A DNA stretch of 64,000 bases from Rhizobiales bacterium dw_265 (GTDB lineage: Bacteria; Pseudomonadota; Alphaproteobacteria; Micropepsales; Micropepsaceae). Location: contig JAAVUU010000001.1 of assembly GCA_018449595.1 (NCBI GenBank), forward strand, positions 1,116,001 to 1,180,000, given 5' to 3'. Below are positions 46,858 through 55,625 of this stretch, one piece after another. The position numbers and the translations under genes were made by a program. The notes below the pieces were generated by a model. That model had not been told where the DNA came from and did no database searches. It saw only the letters and a list, made by a program, of their open reading frames with translations. The first letter of the stretch is position 1; each line of letters begins with the position of its first letter.

Positions 46858-48492
46858 TCAACCGCCCGTGCTGGTGTCCGACATGGACTTGGGCGGCGTG
46901 ATCTTGCGGATCGGGCCCGTGGGCGGATTGGGGTATTTGATGCCGAGCTGATCCAGATAGGACGGATATTTGCTGGAGTCGTAATAATAGGGCTCCATCA
47001 GCGGCCGGTAGGTGCGCATGTAATCGTCATTGACATGGATCGCCGGCACATCGGTGGCCGACAAGAACGGCTTGTAGTGATCGTATTTCTGCTGCTCGTT
47101 GTCGAAATAGGATTTGGCCTTGGCCAGTTCCTCCGGCGAGGTCATCAGGTCCAGCACCGTCAACGCCACCGCCTTGGCGCCCGCCACCGCGCCCTTGTGG
47201 GCGATGGGGGTCGCCATCGCCATGGCCGAGGTCACATTGTGGCCGATCATGTTGGGGATGTTGGAGGGAAAGCGGATGGTGATGGTCGGCAGCGTCCACA
47301 TGACGTCGCCGATATCGTCGGAACCGCCGCCGGTGGGGACGCGCTCCTCGCGTTCTTCGCGCAGCGGCGAGACCTTCTCGCGCAACGGCTCGACCTTGCG
47401 GTGCTGGGTTTCCTGCACCAGCTTGGTGAAGGCCTGGTCGTCGGCGGTCCATTGGGGCATGCCGACGGCTTCGATATTGGCCTGGGCCAGTTCCGCCATC
47501 GGCTTGTTGCCGAAGTTCGGCGCCGCGGTGCCCAGCAGCTTATGCTCGACCGTGGTGTCGGTCATCATCGCGGCGGCATCGGCGGTCTTGTTGCCGATGT
47601 CGTACAGGCTCTTGGTGGTGTCGAAGGTGTGTTCGCGGAAATAGTACCAGACCTTGGCCAGGCCCGGCACGATGTTGGGCTGGCCGCCGCCGTCGCTGAT
47701 GACATAGTGGGTGCGCTGCGACAAAGGCAGGTGCTCGCGGCGGAAATTCATGCCCACGTCCATCAACTCCACCGCGTCCAGCGCGCTGTGGCCGTCCCAG
47801 GGATCGCCCGCGGCATGCGCGGTCTTGCCATGGAAGGTATATTCGACGGACACCATGCCGTTGCTCGACGGGCCATAGGCGGTGGTGAAATCGTTGGAGA
47901 CATGGGTGAAGATGCAGGCATCGACGCCCTTGAACAGGCCGTCGCGGACATAGAAGGCCTTGGTGCCCAGAAGCTCCTCGGCGATGCCGGGCCACAGCAT
48001 CAGGCGGCCCTTGATGTGGTTCTTCTCCATCACCGCCTTGATGGCGATGGCGGCGGCGATCTGCAGCGGCATGCCGGAATTATGGCCCTCGCCATGGCCG
48101 GGGGCGCCTTCCACGATCGGCTCGACCTTGGGATCGCCGGGAATCTGGGAGACGCCGCGCAGGTCGTCTTCGTCGCTGCCCAGCGCGATCAGCGGGCCGC
48201 CCTCACCCCAGGTCGCGGTCCAGGCGGTGGGAATGCCCGCCACGCCCTTGGTGATCTTGAAGCCGTTCTTCGCCAGGACGTCGGTCAGATAGTTGCTGGT
48301 ATGGAATTCCTGGAAGCCGGGCTCGCCGAAGCTGAACACCGTATCCACCATCACCTGAACCAGCTTGGCGTGGGAATCCACATTGGCGATGGCTTCCTGC
48401 TTGTATTCGGGCGGCGCCACCGCGAATGCCGGCAGCGGCGACAGGAAGGAGGCACTGAGCAGGGCGGCGAGGAGTTTCTTGGGGGCAGTCAT
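46858..48492 (-). CDS. M20-family amidohydrolase, AbgB-like (copy 1)
   Basis: 544 residues from the ATG at 48492 (the frame runs open to 48570): signal peptide ending LPAFAV. Same motifs as copy 2: GEPGFQE, PGHGEGHNSG, ELLGTKAFYVRDG, HGKTAHAA, GGGSDDIGDV, and matching C-terminal YPSYLDQLGIKYP. It has about 15 extra C-terminal residues. Clear tandem duplicates, probably diverged in substrate preference. Confidence 0.92.
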   Translation of the reverse strand: MTAPKKLLAALLSASFLSPLPAFAVAPPEYKQEAIANVDSHAKLVQVMVDTVFSFGEPGFQEFHTSNYLTDVLAKNGFKITKGVAGIPTAWTATWGEGGPLIALGSDEDDLRGVSQIPGDPKVEPIVEGAPGHGEGHNSGMPLQIAAAIAIKAVMEKNHIKGRLMLWPGIAEELLGTKAFYVRDGLFKGVDACIFTHVSNDFTTAYGPSSNGMVSVEYTFHGKTAHAAGDPWDGHSALDAVELMDVGMNFRREHLPLSQRTHYVISDGGGQPNIVPGLAKVWYYFREHTFDTTKSLYDIGNKTADAAAMMTDTTVEHKLLGTAAPNFGNKPMAELAQANIEAVGMPQWTADDQAFTKLVQETQHRKVEPLREKVSPLREEREERVPTGGGSDDIGDVMWTLPTITIRFPSNIPNMIGHNVTSAMAMATPIAHKGAVAGAKAVALTVLDLMTSPEELAKAKSYFDNEQQKYDHYKPFLSATDVPAIHVNDDYMRTYRPLMEPYYYDSSKYPSYLDQLGIKYPNPPTGPIRKITPPKSMSDTSTGG

Positions 48493-48526
48493 GATCGTCT
48501 CCGGAGTTTCTTTGCTGTAAGCGCTC

Positions 48527-48563
48527 AAAAAAGAAGGCCCGTCCCGCTTGCGTGGAACGGGCC
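48527..48563 (-). terminator. Terminator after the TBDR remnant
   Basis: Stem GGCCCGTTCC / GGGACGGGCC (one mismatch) with an eight-base loop, followed on the minus strand by TTCTTTTTT. Twelve bases beyond the stop of the truncated receptor gene, before the first AbgB copy. Confidence 0.75.
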
Positions 48564-48574
48564 CAGGCACGGGG

Positions 48575-49153
48575 TTACATCTTGACGCGCAGGCCGATGC
48601 GGTACACGCGACCCAGATAGTCGTACAGGCTGCGGTTGGTCTGCGGATAGGCGGGGGTGTTGTTGCCGTCGGGGCCCGACGCCACCAGCGGCGGGTTGGT
48701 GGTCGAACCGATCACCAGGCCGCCCGGAGCCACCTGGCTGGCGCCGATGCCGGACTGGATCAAATAATAAGGCTTGCCGTTGGTAACGATAAGGGTGCGG
48801 TTGACGCCCGGCGAACGCAGGTTCAGCGCGTTGATGCCGGCCAGGCCGTTGGAGAGCGAACCCGCCGAGGTGTTGGGAGTCTCGCTGCCGATGAAGGAGG
48901 GCAGCTTGTTGACGAAGTCCGCCAGGTTCTGCGGCGCCTGCGCGTCGATCTGCTCGGCGCCAACCACCGTGACCGGCGTGGGCGCGCTGTAGCCGTCGCG
49001 CTGAACGCGCGCGCCGGTCACCGAGACCTCCTCCACCGAGGAGTCCGCCTGGGCGGTTTCCTGCACGGCGGCGCCGGCCATGGCCAGAGCGTATTTCCGG
49101 ACGCGACCCGGGGAAAGCGCGGTATTGAAACGAACGGCCTGAAGATTACCCAT
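48575..49153 (-). pseudogene. Internally deleted TonB-dependent receptor
   Basis: 192 codons in one frame. The first half is a normal receptor start: EEVSVTGARVQRDGYSAPTP (TonB box and plug entry), IDAQAPQNLADFVNKLPSF, and LNLRSPGVNRTLIV. The second half reads like the end of a receptor: NTPAYPQTNRSLYDYLGRVYRIGLRVKM, where the final strand normally closes the barrel. Roughly 700 residues of plug end and barrel are missing between, with no frame shift. It keeps a start, stop and terminator and heads the peptidase group. It could not form a barrel; classed as a deletion remnant. Confidence 0.85.
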
Positions 49154-49523
49154 TGAAGCTCGCCATCTAAAAAGAACTGCGACACCTGGCAGCGCTCCCC
49201 CCTGGGAGTATTTTGTTTTTGGGCCTGGAAAGATTTTGTGCGTTCGCTGGCTATTAAGCAGTCAAACGCACATTTTATCGGCACACCCCTTTTCATTTTT
49301 TCGCGCGACGGTTCCCGCCGCACACAAACACACATTCAGCGCATCACTGCGCCATCCCTACTCGCAAAAAACCACCGGTTTTATTGCATTTTTGACGATC
49401 CGGCGCTCAGCGCCCTTGCTCCGTCAACACAAGGACCGTAACAGAAACGTCATTGCGGTTCTCTGTAATTTCAGGCAGCGTTTCTTCCGTTCGGTTTGCT
49501 TTCTATCGGTATCGGAGGTTTTT
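49154..49523. promoter_or_regulatory. Divergent control region, peptidase group / Lrp gene
   Basis: 370 bases between the receptor remnant and the Lrp-type regulator on the other strand, clearly more AT-rich than its surroundings (49200-49450). It must contain both promoters and is the likely binding region of the Lrp/AsnC protein. I could not pick a reliable operator by eye. The open frames here are shadows. Confidence 0.5.
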
Positions 49524-50027
49524 TTGGCGAATTCCAGCACCACCACGCTCGATGCAACGGATTATCGAATCCTGCGCGAACTCTGCAGCGATGGGCGCGC
49601 GGCCGATGTCCTGTTGGGCGAACGCATCAATCTTTCCTCGACCGCGGTGGCGCGGCGCCGCAAGATCCTGGAGGAAGCCGGCGTCATCGCCGGCTATAAC
49701 GCCAACATCAACATGTTTTCGCTGGGTTTTACCGGCGTGGTGATGGTGGCGATCGAACTGTCGTCGCAGGCCGAACATGTGCTGGTGGAGTTCGAGCGCG
49801 AGGTGGTCAAGTGCCCCTCCATCTCCTATTGCGGATTTGTTTCCGGCGACACCGACTTCTTCATCATGATTCACGTCAATTCCTTTGACGATTACGACCG
49901 CATCTACCGCAAGGAATTGTCCAATCTTCCCCATGTCGCCAAGATCCGCTCCAGCTTTGTGCTTCGCGAAGTGGCGCGGCGGGTGACGCCGCCGGTGGTG
50001 TTCGAAGGCCAGAACAGAATCAAATAG
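49524..50027 (+). CDS. Lrp/AsnC-family transcriptional regulator
   Basis: 167 residues from a TTG at 49524, preceded at five bases by GGAGG. N-terminal helix-turn-helix (LDATDYRILRELCSDGRAADVLLGERINLSSTAV split over residues about 8-42), then the RAM/effector domain (GFTGVVMVAIELSSQAEH, YCGFVSGDTDFFIMIHV). Members sense amino acids. The divergent position next to peptidase genes and upstream of a protease, amino-acid permease and serine dehydratase makes it the probable local regulator. A longer 263-codon frame is rejected: its first 96 codons are unlike any Lrp protein. Confidence 0.9.
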   Translation: MANSSTTTLDATDYRILRELCSDGRAADVLLGERINLSSTAVARRRKILEEAGVIAGYNANINMFSLGFTGVVMVAIELSSQAEHVLVEFEREVVKCPSISYCGFVSGDTDFFIMIHVNSFDDYDRIYRKELSNLPHVAKIRSSFVLREVARRVTPPVVFEGQNRIK

Positions 50028-50183
50028 ATTTACAGAATCGAATAGCCTTCGCGGAATCCTGCGCCGGGACGCCGATCCAATTGCGAATCCGTCAAGCCGT
50101 CCGCCATCCCGCATCGAAAACGCCGGAACGCGAAAGCGCGATCATGTTAGCGTCCGCGTGATGCGACGGGCAGGGCAGTCTTC

Positions 50184-52676
50184 ATGAGGCATAAAGCACG
50201 GGTGATGGCGGCATGCGCGGTGATCGCGCTGGCGGGTGGCGCGTTGTCGCCCGCGATGGCTGCGCCGTTGCCGGGCGGCGCGCTGTTCGCGGTCGAAGTG
50301 CAGGCCGCCCAGGGCAAAATCCTGGTCACTTTGCCCCCGCCCGGCAGCGACGGCGTCTCCGGCCGCTTCCTCTACAACACCAAGGTCCGCAGCGGCCTGG
50401 GCTCCACCGATATCCGCTTTGATCGCGGCATGATGGGCCGCACCCAGGTGCTGGCGTTCCGCCGCATCGGCAAGAAGGTGGCGGTGATCTTTGAAAATCC
50501 CCGCTTCCGCGCCGAAGGCGGCACGCCCGAGGAAAAGGAAGGCGTCACCACCAGCTTTGCCTTTGTCACCGCCGCCATGCTGGACATCGTCGCCACGCGC
50601 CCCGATGGCAGCCTGGTGGTGGACCTGGCGCCCTTTGTCTCCAGCGATGTGATGAATGTCGCCGGCATGCTGAACGGCGGCGAGGCCGGCGGCTTTCCCG
50701 AAGGCACGCCGATCGCCACCGGCAGCGGCTTCAAGCTGGTGAACGAGGCCAGCGCCGCCGATCCCGCCTCGGTCAAGGTCTTTCCCGACAATGTCGAGAT
50801 GGACGCGCTGATGACCTTCCAGGGCGACAAGCCGGGGCCGGAGATCGCCGACATTTCGCCCGACCCGCGCCGGGTCAGCGTCACCATCCATCATTCCTTC
50901 ATCCGCCTGCCTGGCCCGGGCTTTGTGCCGCGCAAGTTCGACATCCGCACCGGCACCATTCCCACCCAGGTCTATGACTTCAAGAAGCCCCTGGGCGACC
51001 AGCTGGTCTATCAACTGGCCAACCGCTTCCGGCTGGAAAAGATTGACCCCAACGCGGCGCGCTCCAAGGTCAAGAAACCCATCATCTTTTATATTGACAA
51101 TGCCGCGCCCGAGCCGGTGCGCAGCGCGCTGCTGAAAGGCGTGGGCTGGTGGTCGCAGGCTTTCGACGCCGCCGGTTTCATTGACGGCTTCCAGGCCAGG
51201 ATATTGCCGGTCGGCGCCGATCCGCTCGATATCCGCTACAATGTCGTGCACTGGTCCAACCGCCTGACCCGAAGCTGGTCCTATGGTGAAGGCGTGGTGG
51301 ACCCGCGCACCGGCGAGGTCGTCAATGGCGATGTGGTGCTGGGCGGCGACCGCGCCCGCCAGGACACCATGATCTTCGAAGGCATTGCCGGGGTGAAGGA
51401 CGAGAACAGCGGCGGCGCCAACGATCCGGTGCGCGTGACCCTGGCGCGCATGAGCCAGCTGGGGGCGCATGAGGTGGGCCATGCCATCGGCTATATGCAC
51501 AATTTCGCCGGCTCGACCCAGGACCGTACCTCGGTGATGGAATATCCCGGCCCGCGCATGAAGCTGACGCCGGACGGCAAGATCGACCTCAGCGACGCCT
51601 ATGCCGTGGGTATCGGCAGCTGGGACAAGTTCGAGGTCGACTGGCTGTATGGCGAAGCGCCGCCGGGCGTCGATCCCGACCAGGCCGCCAGCGAAAAGGC
51701 CGACAGGATGGTGGCGGCGGGCACCCGCTTCATCACCGACATCGACAGCCGCGCCGACAACACGCCGACACCCTGGGCCAGCATGTGGGACGACGGCCCC
51801 GATCCCGTCGCCGAACTGCCGCGCCTGATGAAGGTGCGCGCCGTGGCGCTGGCGAACTTCGGCGAAGGCGTGCTGCATCCGGGTGAGCCGCTGGCCAACC
51901 TGCGCCGCAAGTTCGTGCCGGTCTGGCTGCTGCACCGCTATCAGGTGATCGCGGCGTCGAAATCCATCGGCGGCATGGACTATAACTACAAGAATGAAGG
52001 CGACGGCCATGCCCTGCCGACGCCCGTGCCCAACGCCATGCAGGAAGCCGCGCTGGACGGCATCCTGGCGACCCTGGACAGCAAGCTTCTCACCGTGCCC
52101 AAGCCACTGGTCGAAATGATGTCGTCCGGCATCAATGGCGCCCGGAGCCGCGCCGACGATATCGAGGTGTTCGACACCGCCGGTTCGTCGGTGTTCGATC
52201 CCCTGGCCGCCGCCGATGCCGCCGCCCAGATGACGCTGGGCCCGCTGCTGGAACCGCTGCGCCTGACCCGCGTCTATGAACAGCATGCCCGCGACGCCAC
52301 GCTGATGGGGGGGGAGGAATTGCTGGACAAGCTGCTGGCCGCCACCGTCGGTTCGGCGCATGACGCGGTGGGCCGCCGCATCGCCTATCGCACCCTGGTC
52401 ACCCTGGCGCGGGTCGAGGCCGACCGCACCACCGCTCCCGATGTCGCCGCCCTGATCGCCGACCGGCTGGACCGCGCCGCCGACATGCTGGCCCATGCCG
52501 ACAACAAGGCCGACGATGCCGCCTGGGGCCGCAGCATGACCCGCATGGTCAAGAATGAAGCCCTGCTGCGCACCGAAGTCGCCAAGATGCGGCCGCACAA
52601 AGCCTATGTTCCGGGCGGCATGCCCATTGGCGAGACCAGCTGGCTGGAAGATGATTGGATGGATGCACCCCTCTGA
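50184..52676 (+). CDS. Zinc-dependent secreted metalloprotease, DUF5117/DUF5118 type (copy 1)
   Basis: 830 residues: signal peptide ending SPAMAA, large N-terminal domain (VTLPPPGSDGVSGRFLYNT, RNAGN-like DUF5118/5117 region), and a metzincin-like site HEVGHAIGYMHN with zinc ligands His429, His433, His439. The motif HExxHxxGxxH plus downstream SVMEYPGPR matches this family. Secreted or outer-membrane-associated peptidase. Followed after 44 bases by the permease; paralogue of 55626-58118, which has the same length. Confidence 0.92.
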   Translation: MRHKARVMAACAVIALAGGALSPAMAAPLPGGALFAVEVQAAQGKILVTLPPPGSDGVSGRFLYNTKVRSGLGSTDIRFDRGMMGRTQVLAFRRIGKKVAVIFENPRFRAEGGTPEEKEGVTTSFAFVTAAMLDIVATRPDGSLVVDLAPFVSSDVMNVAGMLNGGEAGGFPEGTPIATGSGFKLVNEASAADPASVKVFPDNVEMDALMTFQGDKPGPEIADISPDPRRVSVTIHHSFIRLPGPGFVPRKFDIRTGTIPTQVYDFKKPLGDQLVYQLANRFRLEKIDPNAARSKVKKPIIFYIDNAAPEPVRSALLKGVGWWSQAFDAAGFIDGFQARILPVGADPLDIRYNVVHWSNRLTRSWSYGEGVVDPRTGEVVNGDVVLGGDRARQDTMIFEGIAGVKDENSGGANDPVRVTLARMSQLGAHEVGHAIGYMHNFAGSTQDRTSVMEYPGPRMKLTPDGKIDLSDAYAVGIGSWDKFEVDWLYGEAPPGVDPDQAASEKADRMVAAGTRFITDIDSRADNTPTPWASMWDDGPDPVAELPRLMKVRAVALANFGEGVLHPGEPLANLRRKFVPVWLLHRYQVIAASKSIGGMDYNYKNEGDGHALPTPVPNAMQEAALDGILATLDSKLLTVPKPLVEMMSSGINGARSRADDIEVFDTAGSSVFDPLAAADAAAQMTLGPLLEPLRLTRVYEQHARDATLMGGEELLDKLLAATVGSAHDAVGRRIAYRTLVTLARVEADRTTAPDVAALIADRLDRAADMLAHADNKADDAAWGRSMTRMVKNEALLRTEVAKMRPHKAYVPGGMPIGETSWLEDDWMDAPL

Positions 52677-52720
52677 CTTTCGTCAAAGACGTGGCCGCGG
52701 CCAGACAACAAGGATAAAAA

Positions 52721-54148
52721 ATGCAGATTTCCGAAAATCCCGACGCCGAAACCGGCCTCAAGCGCGCCCTGGGGCCGTTTCACCTGATTACCCTGGGCAT
52801 CGGCGCCATCATCGGTGCCGGCATCTTTGTGCTGACCGGCCATGCGGCGGCGGAGTTCGCGGGTCCGGGCGTCGTCATCAGCTTCGCCATCGCCGGGCTG
52901 GGCTGTCTCTTTGCCGGGCTCTGCTACAGCGAATATGCCAGCATGATCCCGGTGGCGGGCAGCGCCTATACCTATACCTATGCCACCCTGGGCCGCTTCC
53001 TGGCCTGGATCATCGGCTGGAACCTGGTGCTGGAATATCTAGCCACCTCGGCCACCGTGGCGGTGGGCTGGTCGGGCTATTTCAACAATTTCCTCGCCAG
53101 CTTCGGGCTGGCGGTGCCGCATGCCGTCGTCTCTGCCCCTATCGGCGTCAACGCGGCGGGCCACATCATGATGACCGGGGCGCTGTTCAACCTGCCCGCC
53201 ATGCTGCTGGTCGGTTTCGTCACCATCTTCCTGGTGATCGGCGTCAAGACCTCGGCCAATTTCAACAATGTGATGGTGGCGATCAAGCTGGCCATCGTGC
53301 TGGCGGTGATCTTCGTCGGCTTCGGCCATATCGTTCCCGCCAACCACACCCCCTTCATCCCGCCCAACCAGGGCACTTTCGGCCAGTTCGGCTGGACCGG
53401 GGTGTTCCGCGCCACCGGCGTGATCTTCTTCGCCTATATCGGCTTCGACGCCGTCAGCGTGGCGGCGCAGGAAGCCAAGAATCCGCAGCGCGACGTGCCC
53501 ATCGGCATTTTGGGTTCGCTGGTCCTGTGCACCGCGCTGTACATGCTGATGAGCTATGTGCTGACCGGCATCGCGCCCTACACCAGCCTGAACGTCGCCC
53601 ACCCGGTCAGCGCCGCGCTGGAAGCCCTGCCCGCCACCGCCTGGCTGGCGCCCTATGTGAATATCGGCGCCATCGTCGGCCTTTCCTCGGTGGTGCTGGT
53701 GCTGCTGTTGGGCCAGACGCGCATCTTTTATGCCATGAGCCGTGACGGGCTGATCTCGCCGGCCTTTGGCGAAATCCATCCCAAATTCGCCACGCCGTGG
53801 AAGGGCACCATCATGACCGGCATCGGCTGCGCCATCATGGCGGGCCTGTTGCCGCTCGACATCCTGGGCGAACTGGTCAGCATCGGCACCCTGGCGGCCT
53901 TCGTCATCGTCTGCGCCGGTGTGATGGTGCTGCGCGTGCGCGCCCCCAAGGCGTCCCGCCCCTTCCGCACCCCGCTGGTGTGGGTCACCGCGCCGCTGGG
54001 CATCGCCATGTGCCTGTTCATGATGGTGTTCCTGCCGCTGGATACCTGGCTGCGGCTGGCGGGCTGGACCGTCATCGGATTGGCGATCTATTATCTGTAC
54101 AGCGTCAAGCACGCCAAGCCGCCGCGCTACGTCATCGCCGCGGAGTGA
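52721..54148 (+). CDS. APC-superfamily amino-acid permease
   Basis: 475 residues, about 12 membrane helices, of the cationic/neutral amino acid transporter type (YfnA-like). Seen: GIGAIIGAGIFVLTG in helix 1 (unwound substrate site) and the conserved segments CYSEYASMIPVAGSAYTYTY and FFAYIGFDAVSVAAQE. AAGGA precedes the ATG. Ends two bases before the serine dehydratase gene, so transport and degradation are likely co-expressed. Confidence 0.95.
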   Translation: MQISENPDAETGLKRALGPFHLITLGIGAIIGAGIFVLTGHAAAEFAGPGVVISFAIAGLGCLFAGLCYSEYASMIPVAGSAYTYTYATLGRFLAWIIGWNLVLEYLATSATVAVGWSGYFNNFLASFGLAVPHAVVSAPIGVNAAGHIMMTGALFNLPAMLLVGFVTIFLVIGVKTSANFNNVMVAIKLAIVLAVIFVGFGHIVPANHTPFIPPNQGTFGQFGWTGVFRATGVIFFAYIGFDAVSVAAQEAKNPQRDVPIGILGSLVLCTALYMLMSYVLTGIAPYTSLNVAHPVSAALEALPATAWLAPYVNIGAIVGLSSVVLVLLLGQTRIFYAMSRDGLISPAFGEIHPKFATPWKGTIMTGIGCAIMAGLLPLDILGELVSIGTLAAFVIVCAGVMVLRVRAPKASRPFRTPLVWVTAPLGIAMCLFMMVFLPLDTWLRLAGWTVIGLAIYYLYSVKHAKPPRYVIAAE

Positions 54149-54150
54149 CA

Positions 54151-55551
54151 ATGCGGCTGCAACAGAGTTTTTCCGTCAGTCCGCAAAAGGCGCCGCCGTT
54201 GACGCCGCAACTCAGTATCGCCGACCTGTTCACCATCGGCATCGGCCCGTCCAGTTCCCATACGGTCGGGCCGATGCGCGCCGCCGCCAGTTTCGCGGTG
54301 CTGGCGGCGCTGCATGGCACGCCGGTGTCGCTGCGCTGCGAGTTGTTCGGCTCGCTGGCCTTGACCGGCAAGGGCCACTCGACCGACACCGCCATCCTGC
54401 TGGGCCTGTCGGGCTGGCTGCCGGAGGATGTGGACCCGCGGAAAGTCCCCGACATCGTCGAGAATATCCGCAGTACCGAGACCCTGCTGCTGCAGGGCAG
54501 CAAGGCGATTCCCTTCTTCCAGCGCGACATCTTGTTCCGCATGGGAGAATTCCTGCCCGGCCATCCCAATGCCATGCGCTTTTTCGCCAGCTATGCCGGC
54601 GGGCGGGAGATCGCGCAGACCTATTTCTCCATCGGCGGCGGCGCCATCCGGGCCGAGGGCCAGGAGCCCGACCGGCCGAATTTCGCCGTGCGCTATCCCA
54701 TTTCCTCCGCCGCCGAACTGCTGGCGACGGGGCGCGACACCGGGCTTTCCATCGCCGCCATCGTCTGGGCCAATGAAGAGGCCTGGCGCGGCCGCACCGA
54801 GACGGCCGCCTTCATCGATTCGGTGCGCGCCGCCATGCTGGCCTGCATCGAGCGCGGCTTTCACCAGGACGGCATCCTGCCCGGCGGGCTGAATGTGCGC
54901 CGCCGCGCCAAAAGCCTGCACGAAAGACTGCTGGCGCGCGGCCCCCGCACCGACCCCAGCCATGTCTTCGAATGGGTCAGCCTGTATGCGCTGAGCGTGA
55001 ACGAGGAGAATGCCGCCGGCGGCCGGGTGGTCACCGCCCCCACCAACGGCGCCGCCGGGGTGCTGCCCGCGGTGATGAAATACTATGAAGTGTTCACGCC
55101 CAGCCCCAGCCTTGAGGGCTCGCGCACCTTCCTGATGACAGCCTCGGCCATCGGCTTTCTCTACAAGGCGCGCGCCTCGATCTCGGCGGCCGAAATGGGT
55201 TGCCAGGGCGAGGTCGGCGTCGCCTGCTCCATGGCGGCGGCGGGACTGGTGGCGGCGCTTGGCGGCACCAACGAGCAGGTCGAGAATGCCGCCGAGATCG
55301 GCATGGAGCACAATCTGGGACTTACATGCGATCCGGTCGGCGGCCTGGTGCAGGTGCCCTGCATCGAGCGCAACACCATGGGCGCGGTCAAGGCGATCAA
55401 CGCCGCCTATCTGGCGCTGCAAGGCGACGGCCAGCATATCGTGTCGCTGGACGCGGTGATCGAGACCATGCGCCAGACCGGCAACGACATGCGTTCCAAA
55501 TACAAGGAAACCAGCCTTGGCGGCCTGGCCGTCAATGTGGTCGAGTGCTGA
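54151..55551 (+). CDS. sdaA: L-serine ammonia-lyase (iron-sulfur type)
   Basis: 466 residues, single-chain enzyme deaminating L-serine to pyruvate and ammonia. Seen: substrate motif [14 protein letters not shown] near the N-terminus; iron-sulfur cysteines among [12 protein letters not shown] and [15 protein letters not shown]-terminus ending NVVEC. The last-residue cysteine matches the Legionella-type enzyme, where it caps the cluster as an intrinsic inhibitor. The frame is open upstream to 53797, inside the permease gene, but homology begins at the ATG. Confidence 0.96.
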   Translation: MRLQQSFSVSPQKAPPLTPQLSIADLFTIGIGPSSSHTVGPMRAAASFAVLAALHGTPVSLRCELFGSLALTGKGHSTDTAILLGLSGWLPEDVDPRKVPDIVENIRSTETLLLQGSKAIPFFQRDILFRMGEFLPGHPNAMRFFASYAGGREIAQTYFSIGGGAIRAEGQEPDRPNFAVRYPISSAAELLATGRDTGLSIAAIVWANEEAWRGRTETAAFIDSVRAAMLACIERGFHQDGILPGGLNVRRRAKSLHERLLARGPRTDPSHVFEWVSLYALSVNEENAAGGRVVTAPTNGAAGVLPAVMKYYEVFTPSPSLEGSRTFLMTASAIGFLYKARASISAAEMGCQGEVGVACSMAAAGLVAALGGTNEQVENAAEIGMEHNLGLTCDPVGGLVQVPCIERNTMGAVKAINAAYLALQGDGQHIVSLDAVIETMRQTGNDMRSKYKETSLGGLAVNVVEC

Positions 55552-55571
55552 ACCAACATACCGAACAATGA

Positions 55572-55606
55572 AAAACCGGCGGAGATCGCTCTCCGCCGGT
55601 TTTGTT
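55572..55606. terminator. Bidirectional terminator, sdaA / metalloprotease
   Basis: AAAACCGGCGGAG-ATCGCT-CTCCGCCGGTTTTG: nine GC-rich stem pairs extended by A/T runs on both sides, so it can terminate the plus-strand sdaA transcript and the minus-strand metalloprotease transcript that converge here. Confidence 0.85.
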
Positions 55607-55625
55607 TTTGCGCGCCGCGCCGCCT

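Noticed and set aside
49236..49523. 96-codon N-terminal extension of the Lrp/AsnC protein
   Set aside because: Sequence is AT-rich intergenic DNA with no family similarity; TTG at 49524 with GGAGG five bases upstream fits the family start.
50142..52598. 818-codon minus-strand open frame
   Set aside because: Antisense shadow of the zinc metalloprotease, which itself has a signal peptide and catalytic motif.
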